A stretch of DNA of 64,000 nt, taken from the NCBI RefSeq assembly GCF_905171765.1, contig NC_053392.1:38324956-38388955 (forward strand), given 5' to 3'. A program made the translations under genes and the position numbers. Of this stretch, positions 1 to 10,974 are shown piece after piece. The notes below the pieces were generated by a model, which was given only the letters and a program-made list of their open reading frames with translations, was not told the DNA's origin and ran no database searches. The DNA comes from Bufo bufo (Eukaryota > Chordata > Amphibia > Anura > Bufonidae). Within the stretch, counting starts at the first letter, position 1; every line of letters begins with the position of its first letter.

Positions 1-165
1 ACCTTTCTATCCCATTCTGACATTCAGTTTGGAGTTCAGGAGATTGTCTTGACCAGGACCGCACCCTTAAATGCATTGAAGCAACTGCAATGTGATTGGT
101 TGACTAGATAATTGCATTAAGGAGAAATAGAACAGGTGTTCCTAATAATTCTTTAGGTGAGTGTA
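1..165. mobile_element. End of a Tc1-like DNA transposon
   Basis: The window opens inside a mobile element and leaves it at a terminal sequence ending GGTGAGTGTA, followed by a TA. The terminal motif, with the preceding TTCCTAATAATTC stretch, matches what I remember of one end of a Tc1-like family common in fish and frogs; that identification is from memory and was not searched. No transposase coding sequence is visible in these 165 bases. The other end lies left of the window. Confidence 0.5.
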
Positions 166-444
166 TATTACGTACCCTGTATTGATCTTAAGATACATCT
201 TGTATTATACTTCAGAGCTGCATTCACTATTCAGCTGGTGCAGTCACTGTGTACATACATTACATTACTTATCCTGTACTGATCCTGAGTTACATCCTGT
301 ATTATACTCCGGAGCTGCACTCACTATTCTGCTGGTGGAGTCACTGTGTACATACATTACTTATCCTGTACTGATCCTGAGTTACATCCTGTATTATACT
401 CCAGAGCTGCACTCAATATTCTGCTGGTGGAGTCACTGTATACA
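166..444. repeat. 92-97 bp tandem repeat, array 1
   Basis: About three copies of a unit containing the phrases TTACATCCTGTATTATACT and GAGCTGCACTCA, with successive copies 92 bp apart where measured (289 to 381). The same repeat resumes at 3946 after the Tc1 insertion and recurs at 19781-20222. The short open frames here only reflect the repeat and are not genes. Confidence 0.85.
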
Positions 445-446
445 TA

Positions 447-632
447 CAGTTGCAAGAAAAAGTATGTGAACCCTTTGGAATTATATGGATTTCTGCACAA
501 ATTGGTCATAAAATGTGATCTGATCTTCATCTAAGTCACACCAATAGACAATCACAGTCTGCTTAAACTAATAACACACAAAGAATTAAATGTTACAATG
601 TTTTTATTGAACACACCATGTAAATTTTCACA
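447..632 (+). repeat. Left inverted-repeat arm of the first Tc1 element
   Basis: This arm reads as the reverse complement of 3751-3943 with only a few mismatches, for example GAACCC versus GAACAC near the tip. High arm similarity suggests a fairly recent insertion or a conserved transposase binding arm. The pair would form a long hairpin in single-stranded DNA. Confidence 0.85.
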
Positions 633-827
633 GTGCAGGTGGAAAAAGAATGTGAACCCCTAGACTAATGACATCTCCAAGAGCTAATTGGAGTGAGGTG
701 TCAGCCAACTGCAGTCCAATCAATGAGATGAGATTGGAGGTGTTGGTTACAGCTGCCCTGCCCTATAAAAAAAACACACACCAGTTCTGGGTTTGCTTTT
801 CACAAGAAGCATTGCCTGATGTGAATG

Positions 828-1849
828 ATGCCTCGCACAAAAGAGCTCTCAGAAGACCTATGATTAAGAATTGTTGACTTGCATAAAGCTGGAAAGGGTT
901 ATAAAAGTATCTCCAAAAGCCTTGCTGTTCATCAGTCCACAGTAAGACAAATTGTCTATAAATGGAGAAAGTTCAGCACTGCTGCTACTCTCCCTAGGAG
1001 TGGCCATCCTGTAAAGATTACTGCAAGAGCACAGCGCAGACTGCTCAATGAGGTGAAGAAAAATCCTAGAGTGTCAGCTAAAGACTTACAAAAGTCTCTG
1101 GCATATGCTAAAATCCCTGTTAGCGAATCTACGATACGTAAAACACTAAACCTGAATGGATTTCATGGGAGGATACCACAGAGGAAGCCACTGCTGTCCA
1201 AAAAAACATTGCTGCACGTTTACAGTTTGCACAGGAGCACCTGGATGTTCCACAGCAGTACTGGCAAAATATTCTGTGGACAGATGAAACCAAAGTTGAG
1301 TTGTTTGGAAGAAACACACAACACTATGTGTGGAGAAAAAGAGGCACAGCACACCAACATCAAAACCTCATCCCAACTGTGGAGTATGGTGGTGGGGGCA
1401 TCAGGGTTTGGGGCTGCTTTGTTGCTTCAGGGCCTGGACGGATTGCTATCATCAAAGGAAAAATTTATTTCCAAGTTTATCAAGACATTTTGCTGGAGAA
1501 CTGAAGGCCATCTGTCCACCAGCTTAAGCTCAACAGTAGATGGGTGTTGCAAAAGGACAACGATCCAAAGAATAGAAGTAAATCAACAACAGAATGGCTC
1601 AAACAGAAGAAAATACGCCTTCTGGAGTGGCCCAGTCAGAGTCCTGACCTCAACCCAATTGAGATGCTGTGGCATGACCTCAAGAAAGCGATTCACACCA
1701 GACATCCCAAAAATATTGCTGAACTGAAACAGTTCTGTAAAGAGGAATGGTCAAGAATTACTCCTGGGCGTTGTGCACGTCTGATCTGCAACTACAGGAA
1801 ACATTTGGTTGAAGTTATTGCTCCCAAAGGAGGTTCAACCAGTTATTAA
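828..1849 (+). pseudogene. Tc1-like transposase, broken
   Basis: A Tc1/mariner transposase cuts and pastes its own element at TA sites, using an N-terminal helix-turn-helix pair and a DDE catalytic domain. The ATG at 828 opens a frame starting MPRTKEL, broken by TGA at 861. The DNA-binding part follows (residues reading [15 protein letters not shown]). A frameshift near 1200 moves the catalytic domain to another frame (ILWTDETKVELFG at about 1275), and another break lies near 1500. The last part, 1544-1849, carries LQKDNDPKN and LNPIEMLW, the second and third catalytic regions. Total span of about 340 codons is the normal family length. All three catalytic regions survive, so the gene died by point indels rather than deletion. 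Confidence 0.85.
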
Positions 1850-1889
1850 ATCCAAGGGTTCACATACTTTTTCCACCTTGTTGTGCATT

Positions 1890-3750
1890 TTCATACGTAT
1901 ACAATATTATCTAATGACATTATGATCAAAATGTATGCTCATCTCATTGCCTTTAAAAATAAAATCAGCCTGAACCAAAGTTCTATTATGTGGCTGAAGA
2001 AGCCAAGATGAGTTTATAGCAAGTTCAGCTTATATAAAAATAAAATTGTGAACATAAACATTGTATTTAAAAGTTATTGCTAAAGATATGGGACCATCTG
2101 TAAGGAGTAAGTCAACTCCCTAAGACATGTCTGTCTGGAGGGAACAAGGTTACTTGATAAGGACTCATATCCTTGAGGCACACCTGCTGTATGAGGTTCA
2201 ATTTATATAGTCATAATTATATTACATATATATCTCTGCATGGTATATTTAGTTTACAACATATGTTAATCAATAATTCATATAATGTGTTATCTATGTG
2301 TAACAATGTATTGATTTATATATATGTCATACCATGTATTTACCATCTGGGATATAAAAATGCTATTTCAAAACAATAGTTATTCATGGATGTAGATAAG
2401 TGAAATGTACAAGTTCCGATGCCAAGCATCAAAGCCGCTATATAAAATTTTCATCAAGTCAACCTATATTTCAAAAAGATAGGAGAAGACAGTCAACTCC
2501 AACAAGTCCAGGATATAGGTAATTAAAAGTGTCAGGAAAAGACCTTCCTCAATGATTTATAGTAAGAAAGGTCAACGAGGTCCTGTGAACGTATTATTAG
2601 ATATTTAATTTTAATGCTTAAAAGTTGTGATGTTCATCTACAGTACCGCAGTGCCATCTGGAGGCAGATGGACAATATTATATTATTTCATTATTTGTTC
2701 TATACCATATTAGGAGTTGATGTGACATCATGATGTTATTAGCATGCGAATACACCCACCTTACCTGATTGGAAATCCCTAATCTAAAGGGGATGATTCT
2801 TAGATAAGGGGGGGAATAATTACTTGTGTGCGGAGTAGCATGGGAAGAGCTGGAGAGAGGGGGAGATCAAAAGATCCAAAGATCCAGAAAATCCATTAGA
2901 TCCATCCATTCATTCAATCAAAAAGAAAAACTTTACCAGAAGAAACTTGGATTATTCTTTTTGGATTACTAGGAAAGTTCTTCAGAACTGGTCCCATCTG
3001 AACTCTGTCTACCTTTGACCCGGTAACGTATATTTTGTTTACTACTCGTGATATTAATAAGATATTTCTCTCGGTATATAGCCAAGGGTTCCCATATTGT
3101 GGGAATATATAGTGTTAAGTGCCTCCATAATGCTGATTATTCTCTTAGCAAAGATGCATATTGTTAATGGAAGATCTGACATTATTTGAAAAGAGGACTA
3201 AACCCTTGGAAAGTTATTTTCCTTAGTCTGATTGCCGAGCTGAATATTTTATCATATTAATATCATATATTTTTGATTGGTCATAGGAAAACAGAGTCAA
3301 GGGATAACAGTTATTTTCCTGTAAATCCGTGTTTTATTGTTATAGCCTGTTTTGATAACAGAAGATCCTAAGTTTCTCTTGGTATATGAGTTTGTTTGTT
3401 AAAAAGTATGACACTGGTTGTCATAAATCAATAAATCATACTGTGTTGATCAGATAGGGGTGTGTTAACACCACCGTGTGGTACATTTTGGATGTTACGT
3501 TGTAACTTCATAATTTGTTTTGCAGTTGTATTGTTTTTATTTTCTTTGTTTTTATAATAAATGATTATATATTTTTGCATATACAATTGTTCCTTTGTTT
3601 CACTGCTTGCACAAATCAAATTAAGATACTTGATAAAAAGAACTTAGAGGTGTTTTTATGTCCGCCTGAAGAATAATATAATTTTACTATTTTTTTTTTA
3701 TCCTCTCTTTTATATGAAGATTCTTTCATATAGAAGATATATACGACAAA
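1890..3750. other. AT-rich insertion of unknown class inside the Tc1 right arm, possible solo LTR
   Basis: The right arm of the Tc1 element is split: the inner motif ends near 1880 and the arm resumes near 3751. The 1.85 kb between has no convincing coding frame. It includes a polyadenylation signal AATAAA at 3556-3561 followed by T-rich sequence, and a purine-rich stretch at 2840-2930. This would fit a long solo LTR or a non-coding remnant, but I could not define TG/CA ends or a target duplication. Confidence 0.35.
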
Positions 3751-3943
3751 TTGCACTGTCAATGTTTACATGGTGTGTTCAATAAAAACATGGTAACATT
3801 TAATTCTTTGTGTGTTTATTAGTTTAAGCAGACTGTGATTGTCTATTGTTGTGACTTAGATGAAGATCAGATCACATTTTATGACCAATTTGTGCAGAAA
3901 TCCATATAATTTCAAAGTGTTCACATACTTTTTCTTGCAACTG
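3751..3943 (-). repeat. Right inverted-repeat arm of the first Tc1 element
   Basis: Partner of the arm at 447-632. It ends TTTTTCTTGCAACTG just before TA. Confidence 0.85.
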
Positions 3944-3945
3944 TA

Positions 3946-3976
3946 CATTACATTACTTATCCTGTACTGATCCTAA
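3946..3976. repeat. 92-97 bp tandem repeat resumes
   Basis: Short continuation of the tandem repeat after the Tc1 insertion (CATTACATTACTTATCCTGT), ending where the gypsy LTR begins. The same repeat-to-LTR junction occurs at about 20222, which ties the two loci together as a duplication. Confidence 0.75.
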
Positions 3977-3981
3977 ATAAC

Positions 3982-4653
3982 TGTCACGAGGGTGTCACGA
4001 CCTATCGCTGACCCTGTTGTGCCTGGGGTCAGAAGGTCGCAGCGGGTGGCTACTCACTAGGTTTCAAGAGATTGCTCCATGACCTAGTGGTGGGAATGGA
4101 TTCCTGTCCAGGTTTTCCTGCTTAGGTTTGCAATCCTTTTTGTCCCATTTAAGAATCTGTAGCTTTTCCTTTCAGCTGTTCTCTGTCAGCCACTCCCAGC
4201 TACTATATATTCTTACTATCTGCTTCCCTTGTTGCCAGATATAGACCTTCTTTCCAGATCTTCTATTCTGACCTCTGGTGAAGTTGGAGTTGCTGTGGAG
4301 CTGTTGGAACTGTTGCTGTCAGATCTCCGGTTCTCTTCTGTTTGTTGTCTCCCTTTGGGGATTGTTTGTGGTGTTTGTGTTGATTGTCCTCTCCCTGTTG
4401 TTACCCTAGTTGTCAGTGGTGAGGACTAGTGCTCCCACCACCCTACTCACTACCTATGGCTTATTTAAGGATAAGCCAGGGACGAGGCAAGTGATCGGCG
4501 TACGGGTTAGCAGCCCGTCTAGGGACGTCAGGGCATCCAGGTGCCAGTGCTAGGTGAGTTAGGGGTCACCACTCCCTCTCCCTAGTGGTAGGGTACTCCC
4601 CTTCCCTCTGCGCCGCATGTCTGTTACTTGCCATATCAGATGTGATATTATAT
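3982..4653 (+). repeat. LTR of gypsy copy A
   Basis: Opens with TGTCACGAGGGTGTCACGACC, so the true start could be 3982 or 3993. The block recurs at 20224-20894 in copy B. Its end was placed by matching the GTGATATTATA area to the end of the 5' LTR of the complete element (GTGACATTATA at 44503). No second LTR of this type is found downstream, so both copies lack a 3' LTR. Confidence 0.6.
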
Positions 4654-4692
4654 CTGGCCCTTATTTTTTTTTGGGGTGGGGTGATTTTTTAA

Positions 4693-5333
4693 ACGGTTTC
4701 TGTCACCTGAAAAATGGGTATTAGGCTGGCTGATATTAGCGATGTGCTAATCTCAGCTGAACATAACTATATTAGTTTTATCTCACTGCCTGCCGCAGTT
4801 TTTGAGAAAAATTTACATTTATAATATGCTAATTAGCCTATAGGAGCAGGGGGGGGCGTTGCCCCTGCTCCTAGAGGCTCCGTTCTCCCACATTTTGCCA
4901 CGCCCTGCTACACTAGATTGACAGGGCCAGGCAGCATTGGTCTACTACCTCTGGCCCTGCCTGCAGTGTAAATCTTGCGCTTGCGCCGTCCCGTTCAGTA
5001 TACGGCGCAGGCGCAGTGAGTGAAGGGCGCTCGCCGGCTGTCAGCTTCCTCACTGCGCCTGCACCGAATACTGAACGAGATCTCCCCAGTGCACAGGGCC
5101 GGCAGGAGGTGGTGAAGGTTGCCTGGCCCTGTTAATCTAGTGTAGCAGGGCGTGGCCAGAGGTGGGAGAACGCCCCCTGCTCCTAGAGGCTACGTAGCAT
5201 ATTATAAAAGTTCCTTTTTCTCAATAAAGACTTTAGGCAGTGAGATGGCACTAATATAGGTATGTTCAGCTGACATTACCACATCGCTAATGTCAGCCAG
5301 CTTAATACCCATTTTTCAGGTGACAGAAACCCT
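4693..5333. mobile_element. TTAA-flanked palindromic MITE, 641 bp
   Basis: Ends are ACGGTTTCTGTCACCTG and, on the other strand, AGGGTTTCTGTCACCTG. They are flanked by TTAA at 4689-4692 and 5334-5337. Inverted similarity continues for well over 50 bases on each side. Copy B has only one TTAA at the same place (near 20947-20950), a pre-insertion site. The TTAA target suggests mobilisation by a piggyBac-like or Kolobok transposase; no coding sequence is present. Confidence 0.8.
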
Positions 5334-5345
5334 TTAAGATCCACT

Positions 5346-6270
5346 ATGGATCCTATCGCTGACAAAGCAGTTGCAAGGTCTGTCTCTTGAAGTGAAAGAA
5401 TTGGGAACGTCGGTCCTTCAGCAGCAGACCTCGATCCCAGTGGTTGCTATGGGTAACCAGGTCAATCCGGAAACTAGGTCAATCCGGAACCTAAGGTTGC
5501 TCTCCCTGACAGATTTTCTGGAGGGAGAGAGACAAATTTGTGGTGTTCCAAGAAGCCTGTAAATTATATTTCAGACCCTCGATCCAAATTCCTCTGTTAA
5601 TGAGGAACAGCGGGTGGGGATCGTTATCTCCCTTAGGCCTCATGCACACGATCGTGCCGTTTTTTGCAGTCCGCAAACCGCGGATCCGCAAAAAACGGAA
5701 GCCGCCCGTGTTGCCTTCCGCAATTTTTCAGAACGGAAAGGGCGCCGGCAATATAAATGCCTATTCTTGTCCGCAAAGCGCAGACAAGAATATGACATGT
5801 TATATTTTTTTAGCAGGGCCGCGGAACGGAGCAACAGATGCGGACAGCACACGGAGTACTTACCGCATCTTTCGTGGCCCTATTGAAGTGAATGGGTCCG
5901 CATCCGAACCGCCTAAACGGCGGTTTGGATGCGGACCCAAACAATGGTCGTGTGCATGAGGCCTTATTCAAGGGGATCCTCAATCCTGGGCTTTTTCGTT
6001 GCCAGTTGGTACCCAGGCCCTCCGGTCTGTATTTTGAGGCCCTGGGTCTCATATACGATGACCCTGACCGACTCTTCATAGCTGAGTCTAGATTAAGGCG
6101 CCTTCAGCAAGGAGATCGGTCAGCGGAGGTTTATTGTTCCGAGTTTCAAAGGTGGACCACGGATACTTGGTGGAATGACCCGGCTCTCAGGAGCCAGTTT
6201 TGCCAGGGATTGTTAGAGAACGTAAAAGAAGAGACTCCTATATCCCTTGAGGCCGATATGTCGCTATTAA
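5346..6270 (+). pseudogene. Gypsy gag, 5' part, copy A
   Basis: Residues such as MQGLSLEVKELG (5371 on) and YDDPDRLFIAESRLRRLQQG (6054 on) match the gag of the complete relative, which reads MQGLSLEVANL and IYDDPDRIVLAESKLRFL at 44560-44950. Gag would form the virus-like particle of the retrotransposon. The frame is broken by the 328-bp MITE at 5636-5963 and by an indel near 5500, and it stops at the palindrome at 6271. It resumes after the hAT insertion at 12180. Confidence 0.75.
5636..5963. mobile_element. TTA-flanked palindromic MITE, 328 bp
   Basis: Inverted ends GGCCTCATGCACACGA and TGTGCATGAGGCC, flanked by TTA at 5633-5635 and 5964-5966. Three-base TTA duplications are typical of PIF/Harbinger elements. 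Copy B lacks it (ACCTTCTTCAAGG near 21230). The interior has many small inverted motifs around CCGCAAA and GCGGA. Overlapping open frames on both strands arise from the palindrome and are not genes. Confidence 0.75.
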
Positions 6271-6421
6271 GGATGAGCGAATTGACTTCGGATGTAATAA
6301 CTTCAGCTCATTGGAGCCAATACATTCTAATACTGTACGGAGCACTCGCTCAGTACAGTATTAAAGCAAAATTTTATGCGAATCGACTTTGGATGTTTGA
6401 CCGAAGTCGATTCGCTCATCC
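6271..6421. mobile_element. Short palindromic MITE, 151 bp
   Basis: Begins GGATGAGCGAATTGACTTCG and ends with a near reverse complement (CGAAGTCGATTCGCTCATCC). It interrupts gag just before the hAT insertion. A related but larger palindrome replaces the same gag position in copy B (21522-21983). The target duplication is unclear. Confidence 0.65.
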
Positions 6422-6432
6422 ATAGTTGCTAT

Positions 6433-7290
6433 TAGTGATGGACGAACATTGGCCGGGAAGGTTCGCGCATGCGAATGTGTGCTCGCTATCAAATGTTCGC
6501 GAACCGCGCTTTCGCATCGCACCCATTGACTTTAATAGCAGGCGAACCTGAAAAACCTTCAGGTCATATTTGCAGCCACCAAATACAAACTATGAGTGCA
6601 CAAATAGTCCCACAACATGGACAGTGATATATTAGAGGAGGATCATTGGCAAAAATTCCCATAAAAAATATGTATTTTAAGCAGGGGCCATTTTTATTGG
6701 ACTGTGTTTCTCAAGGATTATTTCCTACTGGGAAATACAGGGCACAGTATAATACACTAGAATTTATCTAATATAAAGATATTAGCCCTACCCCCAAATA
6801 ATAATACAATTAGGTGGTCATTTATTGTATATAAATACGTCTATGTTAGGCGTATTTCTGACACAGATTGTGGCGCAAAGGTCCTTAGCACCACAATCTG
6901 CATATTTTTCCCGCTCATGCCAGGTCTAAAATAGGATGGCGTGGGCAGGGAAAAGGATATAGTTATGGCCATCCAGATATTGGATACCACTGCCATACAT
7001 TGACCGGATAACACCTCTGTACAGTGACCAGATAACACCGCCATACCGTGACCGGATAAAAGAGTATAAGAGGGCACAGTACAGGGAATGACTAAGGGCA
7101 CTGAACAGGGTGAGGTAAGAGGGCACAATGAAGGGTATAACGGGACAGAGTAGAAGGTCCTTATGGTGAATGCGGTTCATACGCCACCATAATGAGAGGC
7201 AGAGGAGTGAGACAGGGGTGTAATTATGTGACTAAAGATAAAAAATTTAACTTTAGGCCAGTATAGGTCCCAAAAATTAGCCAATAGGCA
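6433..7290. other. 3' non-coding side of hAT-A
   Basis: No coding sequence. It holds about three imperfect copies of a 33-bp unit around GACCGGATAACACC (6982-7065) and two copies of a motif AATAGGCATTCACCTG spaced 112 bp apart (7283 and 7395), the same period as the minisatellite at the other end of the element. Confidence 0.6.
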
Positions 7291-8889
7291 TTCACCTGGC
7301 AGCACAGAACTTTGGATTCTGTGGCTGGAGGTACATTAGGCGGTCACAGGATAAAAATTTTACTGTCGGCCAGAACAGGCCCCAAAAATAAGGCAATAGG
7401 CATTCACCTGACGAGGAGCAAGCCAAGAGTTTCATGGCAAATTGTGCCAATTCTGGCCACAGGTCAAACCTGCACACCCAGTAGACCAGGGGTTCCTCGC
7501 TTCTCAGAGCATCCACATCGGCCATTAACCCGATGTAGTCGGACACCTGTCGGTCTAGGCGTTACCTGAGGCTGGATCCGGAGGGCGGCTGTCGATGGGT
7601 TGACTGCAGGAATGATCTCATATCCGAAGTGACCAACGCATCTTCAAACCGCCCACTTTTTGCAGGCACGGTAGGATTGGTATCCGCACCTGTTTCACTG
7701 TGGGTGGAAATTCCTCTGCCAGTGCCCGCAACAGCAGAATGCTGCATCTCTCGCAGCAAGGCCTGGAAATGTTGCATTTTGACAGCCCTCTGTGATGCTG
7801 GTAACATGTCCGCCATTTTGTGTTTGTACCGGGGGTCTAAGTACGTTGCAACCCAGTACAGGTCCTTGACCTTTATGCTTTTTATATGGGGGTCCCTCTT
7901 CAAACACTGGAGCATGAAGGCCCCCATTTGCACAAAATTGGAAGCAGTGGAGCGCCCTGGCTCCTGCTCATCGCCCAGGAGAATGTCGTCCTCGGTCTCC
8001 TTCCCCCAGCCATGGACCACAACAGGGATCCCCGAAAAGTTTAAACCCTGCAATTCTGACCCAGACTTCTGCTGACTTGTCTCAGATGGAGTAGCTTCCC
8101 CTGGGAATTCATTCAGCATTGCGACTTCCTCATCTTCCAGCTCCTGCTCCTCGACGGCTTGATCAATGACACGACGCAATGCACGCTCCAGAAAGAACGC
8201 GTGAGGTACGATGTCACTGATGGCGCCCTGGCTGCGACTGACCAGTTTGGTGATCTCGACAAATGGCCGCAGAAGTCTGCATGCGTTGCGCATGAGCAGC
8301 CACTGGCGCGGTGAAAATAAACTAAGCTCTCCAGAACCTGTCCTGCCGCAGAGTTCGTACAGGTAGTCGTTAATGACATGTTACTGCTGGAGCAGCCTAT
8401 CAAGCATATACAAGGTGGAGTTCCAGCGTGTTGGGCTGTCACAAATCAGACGTCTGACGGGCAAGTGGTGTTGCTGCTGAAGTCAGCAAGGCGAGCAATG
8501 GCCGTGTAAGATCTAAAATGGCCAGAGATTTTGCTGGCCTGCCGCAAGAGGTCCTAGACCAACGGTATTTGGCAACGAATAGCTGTACGACTAAGTTCAG
8601 GACGTGCCATTCACGGTATGTGTGCCATTTTGCCCTGTTTCAGCGCACTAAGCACATTGGCACCGTTGTCGCAAACTACTTTACCAACTGTCAAATTGAG
8701 CGGGATTAGCCACTGATTGGCCTGTGACCACAGAGCTGAAAGCAGTGCAGGACTGGTGTGGTTCTTAGCTTCCAGGCACAACAGCCGCAGCACAGCATGG
8801 CAACACCTCACCTCGCTCGTCGAATAGGTTCTGGGGAGCTTGGGGGGTGCAGCGGAAGCAGCAGGAGCAGTGGTCCACAGTGAATTTTG

Positions 8890-9288
8890 CGGGCATTTTT
8901 CATAGAGTAAATACTTTGATCACTTGCAAAACAAAATTTGTAGTTTACATTTTACTGTGCAGATGTGGTATGTTCTACATTGGTAAAATAGTGCGCAGTT
9001 TATTTGAACGTAGCCAGGAACATATCCATTCAATTGAGACGGGTAAAGGGGTCCCCCGGTTAATTGATCATATTAGATCTGCACATAATGGCGATGTATC
9101 TGTCCTCAGGTTTGCTGGACTTGAAACCGTACCTCTCGCTCCCAGAGGGAGCGACAGGGGACGCGATCTATTGAAAAGAGAAGGACGCTGGATCATACGC
9201 TCTGCAGCCACTGGCCCCTTAGGTTTAAATGAGAAACTGGACATGAGTGTTTTTCTTAATGTGACATTCATAAATATGATTTTTCTGT
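8890..9288 (+). pseudogene. GIY-YIG endonuclease domain of a Penelope-like element, fragment
   Basis: The frame includes FVVYILLCRCGMFYIGK, the VYI...YIG pair of a GIY-YIG nuclease, then an Arg-rich helix with SQEHIHSIETG, and later LLKREGRWIIRSAATGPLGLN, which fits the Glu-containing end of the domain in Penelope-like elements. It would nick DNA for target-primed reverse transcription. Only the last 130 or so residues of a roughly 700-residue protein are present, so it is a fragment; the open frame itself extends upstream into hAT sequence to 8847. Confidence 0.75.
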
Positions 9289-9478
9289 GATATCCATAAA
9301 TATGACTGCTCTGATTATTGCTTTTAATTATATGTGTTACTATGTTTCTGTTTGGCTGACACACCAGGGTGCAGTTACGCCCACTCCATGATGCAGACAC
9401 CACAATAAGTGCATTTAGTCAGCACCTGTGGTACTACTGGGCGCATAAAAATGCAGTCACTCCTTGAGAGTCAGTCAA

Positions 9479-9525
9479 ACGTGGCCAGATGAAACGTGGA
9501 CAACGTGAAAAGGCCGTCGCCATGT
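9479..9525 (+). ncRNA. Candidate degenerate hammerhead ribozyme in the Penelope-like tail
   Basis: Stem I pairs ACGTGGC (9479-9485) with GCCATGT (9519-9525), seven pairs including one G-U. It is followed by CAGATGA (9486-9492), one change from the core CTGATGA. Stem II pairs ACGT (9494-9497) with ACGT (9503-9506), then GAAA (9507-9510). A GTC cleavage triplet sits at 9516-9518 directly before the stem I return strand. Hammerheads are known in the terminal repeats of Penelope-like elements, and the position fits. Stem III is barely paired and the core change would probably block cleavage. Confidence 0.5.
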
Positions 9526-10974
9526 AAGGAGACGGAGGATGGAGGAGGAGGAGAAGAAGAGGCAGGCATGCATGCAAACCGTGGCGGTAACACCAAATCC
9601 ACACAGGTGCCACAGTTTACATGCTTGACAGCCGTCAGAAGGTTCAACCAGTGGGCAGCAAAAGTTATGTAACTTCCCTGCCCGTGTTTGCTAGACCACG
9701 TGTCTGTGGTCAGATGTATCTTGGCATCGACACTGTGTGCCAGAGATACTATATATTAACTTGCCGCTGAACGTGGCCATATAGTTCAGGGATGCCTTCT
9801 GGGAAAAATATCTCCTTTCGGGTACCTTCCATAGCGGTGTGCCAATGGCCACAAATTTTCTACGGCAGTAGTTGGCAGGCTAGCAGTTCCGACAAGCCAG
9901 CGGTCAGCCGTTGGGCAAGAGGATTATCCGGCGTCATCATCTCTTTATGCTCAAATATTTAGGACACGGAAGCCTGCCTTGTGCCAGATAAATGTGACGA
10001 CGGAATGGTCTAAGGTGGAGTAGAGGACAAATGGGAGGAGAAGGAGAAGAGGCAAAATGTGGAGAGTCGGAAGTGTGGCATGTGGGTTCTGACGGCGTTG
10101 CTCCCACTGGGCTCGATGATAGGAGGCCAGGTGCCTTCTTAAGGCAGTCGTCCCTAGGTGAGTGTTGGGCTTACCGCGACTTATGCGTTGACAGCAAAGG
10201 CTGCAGATGGCAACACAATTGTCAGCAGCTGACACGTTAAAAAAAGCCCACACTGCGGAGCCATGTGCCGGCGTCCTGGGAGCGCAAGATGTGACCGTGC
10301 ATGGTGGATGGCTCGCGATAGATACATTTGCTGTCTACTTTCTGACTCCTGTGCACTGCGAGTTCTGCCTGCTTCTCCTCCTTCTCCTCCCTATCTGCTG
10401 CTCTATCTCTACCCCTGAACTCCGCTCCTCTTCCTCTCTTGTGGGCACCCACGTAACATCCATCAACACGTCATCATCGTCACCTTCACCACCACTGACA
10501 ATAGAGATCTCAGAGTAAGCAGCAACAGTGGGGACCAGCCTCCTTGGGCTGATCTGGATACTGTCATCAGACCGCTGGGTGGCGGCCGTTGCTACTTCTC
10601 TTCCTCATCCGATGCCAAGAATGGCTGCGCATCGGTAAGGTCTGGGAATGGATGGGAAAATAATTCCACTGACTCAAGTGAAGGGGCTATGGTGGTGGTG
10701 GTGGTGTCTTTGGGAGTGCACACAGCAGAGAGTGGGGAGGGTGCAGATACAGAGGATGAGGAGGATGCAGAAGCAGAAGGCTGAGTGAGCCACTCAACCA
10801 ACACTGGTGCATTGTTTTTACATAATCGCATGCACCTTTTCCAGCTTCCCACTTAGGCTCCGGCCTGGTGCACCTGCCCAACCCCTACCACCCCTGCGGA
10901 ACGGCCTTCCTCTTCCTCTGCCTGTCATTTTCAAAATGACCCTGTGCCAAAGTCCCTAGAGAAGAGCAGTATTT

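Larger units (their letters stand above)
447..3943 (+). mobile_element. Tc1-like transposon with long inverted repeats, carrying a 1.85-kb insertion
   Basis: The element starts CAGTTGCAAGAAAAAG and ends with its reverse complement. TA dinucleotides at 445-446 and 3944-3945 are the expected Tc1/mariner target duplication. It interrupts the 92-97 bp tandem repeat. Long inverted arms (about 447-632 and 3751-3943) are nearly identical, and an inner direct copy of the terminal motif lies at 640-660 and 1856-1878, the IR/DR layout known for Tc1-like elements. Full length is 3.5 kb instead of the usual 1.6 kb because about 1890-3750 is foreign sequence inserted in the right arm. Confidence 0.85.
8878..9530 (+). 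mobile_element. Penelope-like element, 3' fragment
   Basis: The insertion interrupts the hAT transposase gene. It carries the C-terminal GIY-YIG endonuclease typical of Penelope-like retroelements, then about 240 bp of non-coding tail, and ends near a hammerhead-like fold at 9479-9525. The reverse transcriptase is absent: the copy is 5' truncated, as is usual for target-primed insertions. Boundaries were placed by where hAT-like sequence stops and resumes, so they are good to about 15 bp. Confidence 0.7.
7292..10853 (-). pseudogene. hAT transposase (BED finger type), broken
   Basis: A hAT transposase binds element ends through a BED zinc finger and cuts with a split DDE domain; the C-terminal hAT domain makes dimers. 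Reading right to left: a Ser/Pro-rich leader (10592-10852); a BED finger (9951-10253) with CSLCCQRI and HLASYH; a middle part (8611-8811) with LTVGKVVCDNGANV, matching the region around the second catalytic Asp; a later part (7562-8442) with LYWVATYLDPRYKHKM; and the dimerisation domain (7292-7546) with DLWPELAQFAMKLLACS. Frameshifts separate every part and a Penelope-like fragment lies inside, so it is dead. It resembles ZBED-family proteins, but the flanking TIRs and duplication show it is still in its transposon. Confidence 0.85.

Noticed and set aside
161..534. Overlapping open frames of 62-102 codons rich in YILYYTPELHS
   Set aside because: They simply translate the 92-97 bp tandem repeat and recur in array 2.
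8847..9290. GIY-YIG frame as a host nuclease or homing endonuclease gene
   Set aside because: It matches the C-terminal end of Penelope-like proteins, is truncated, and lies inside a dead hAT transposase.
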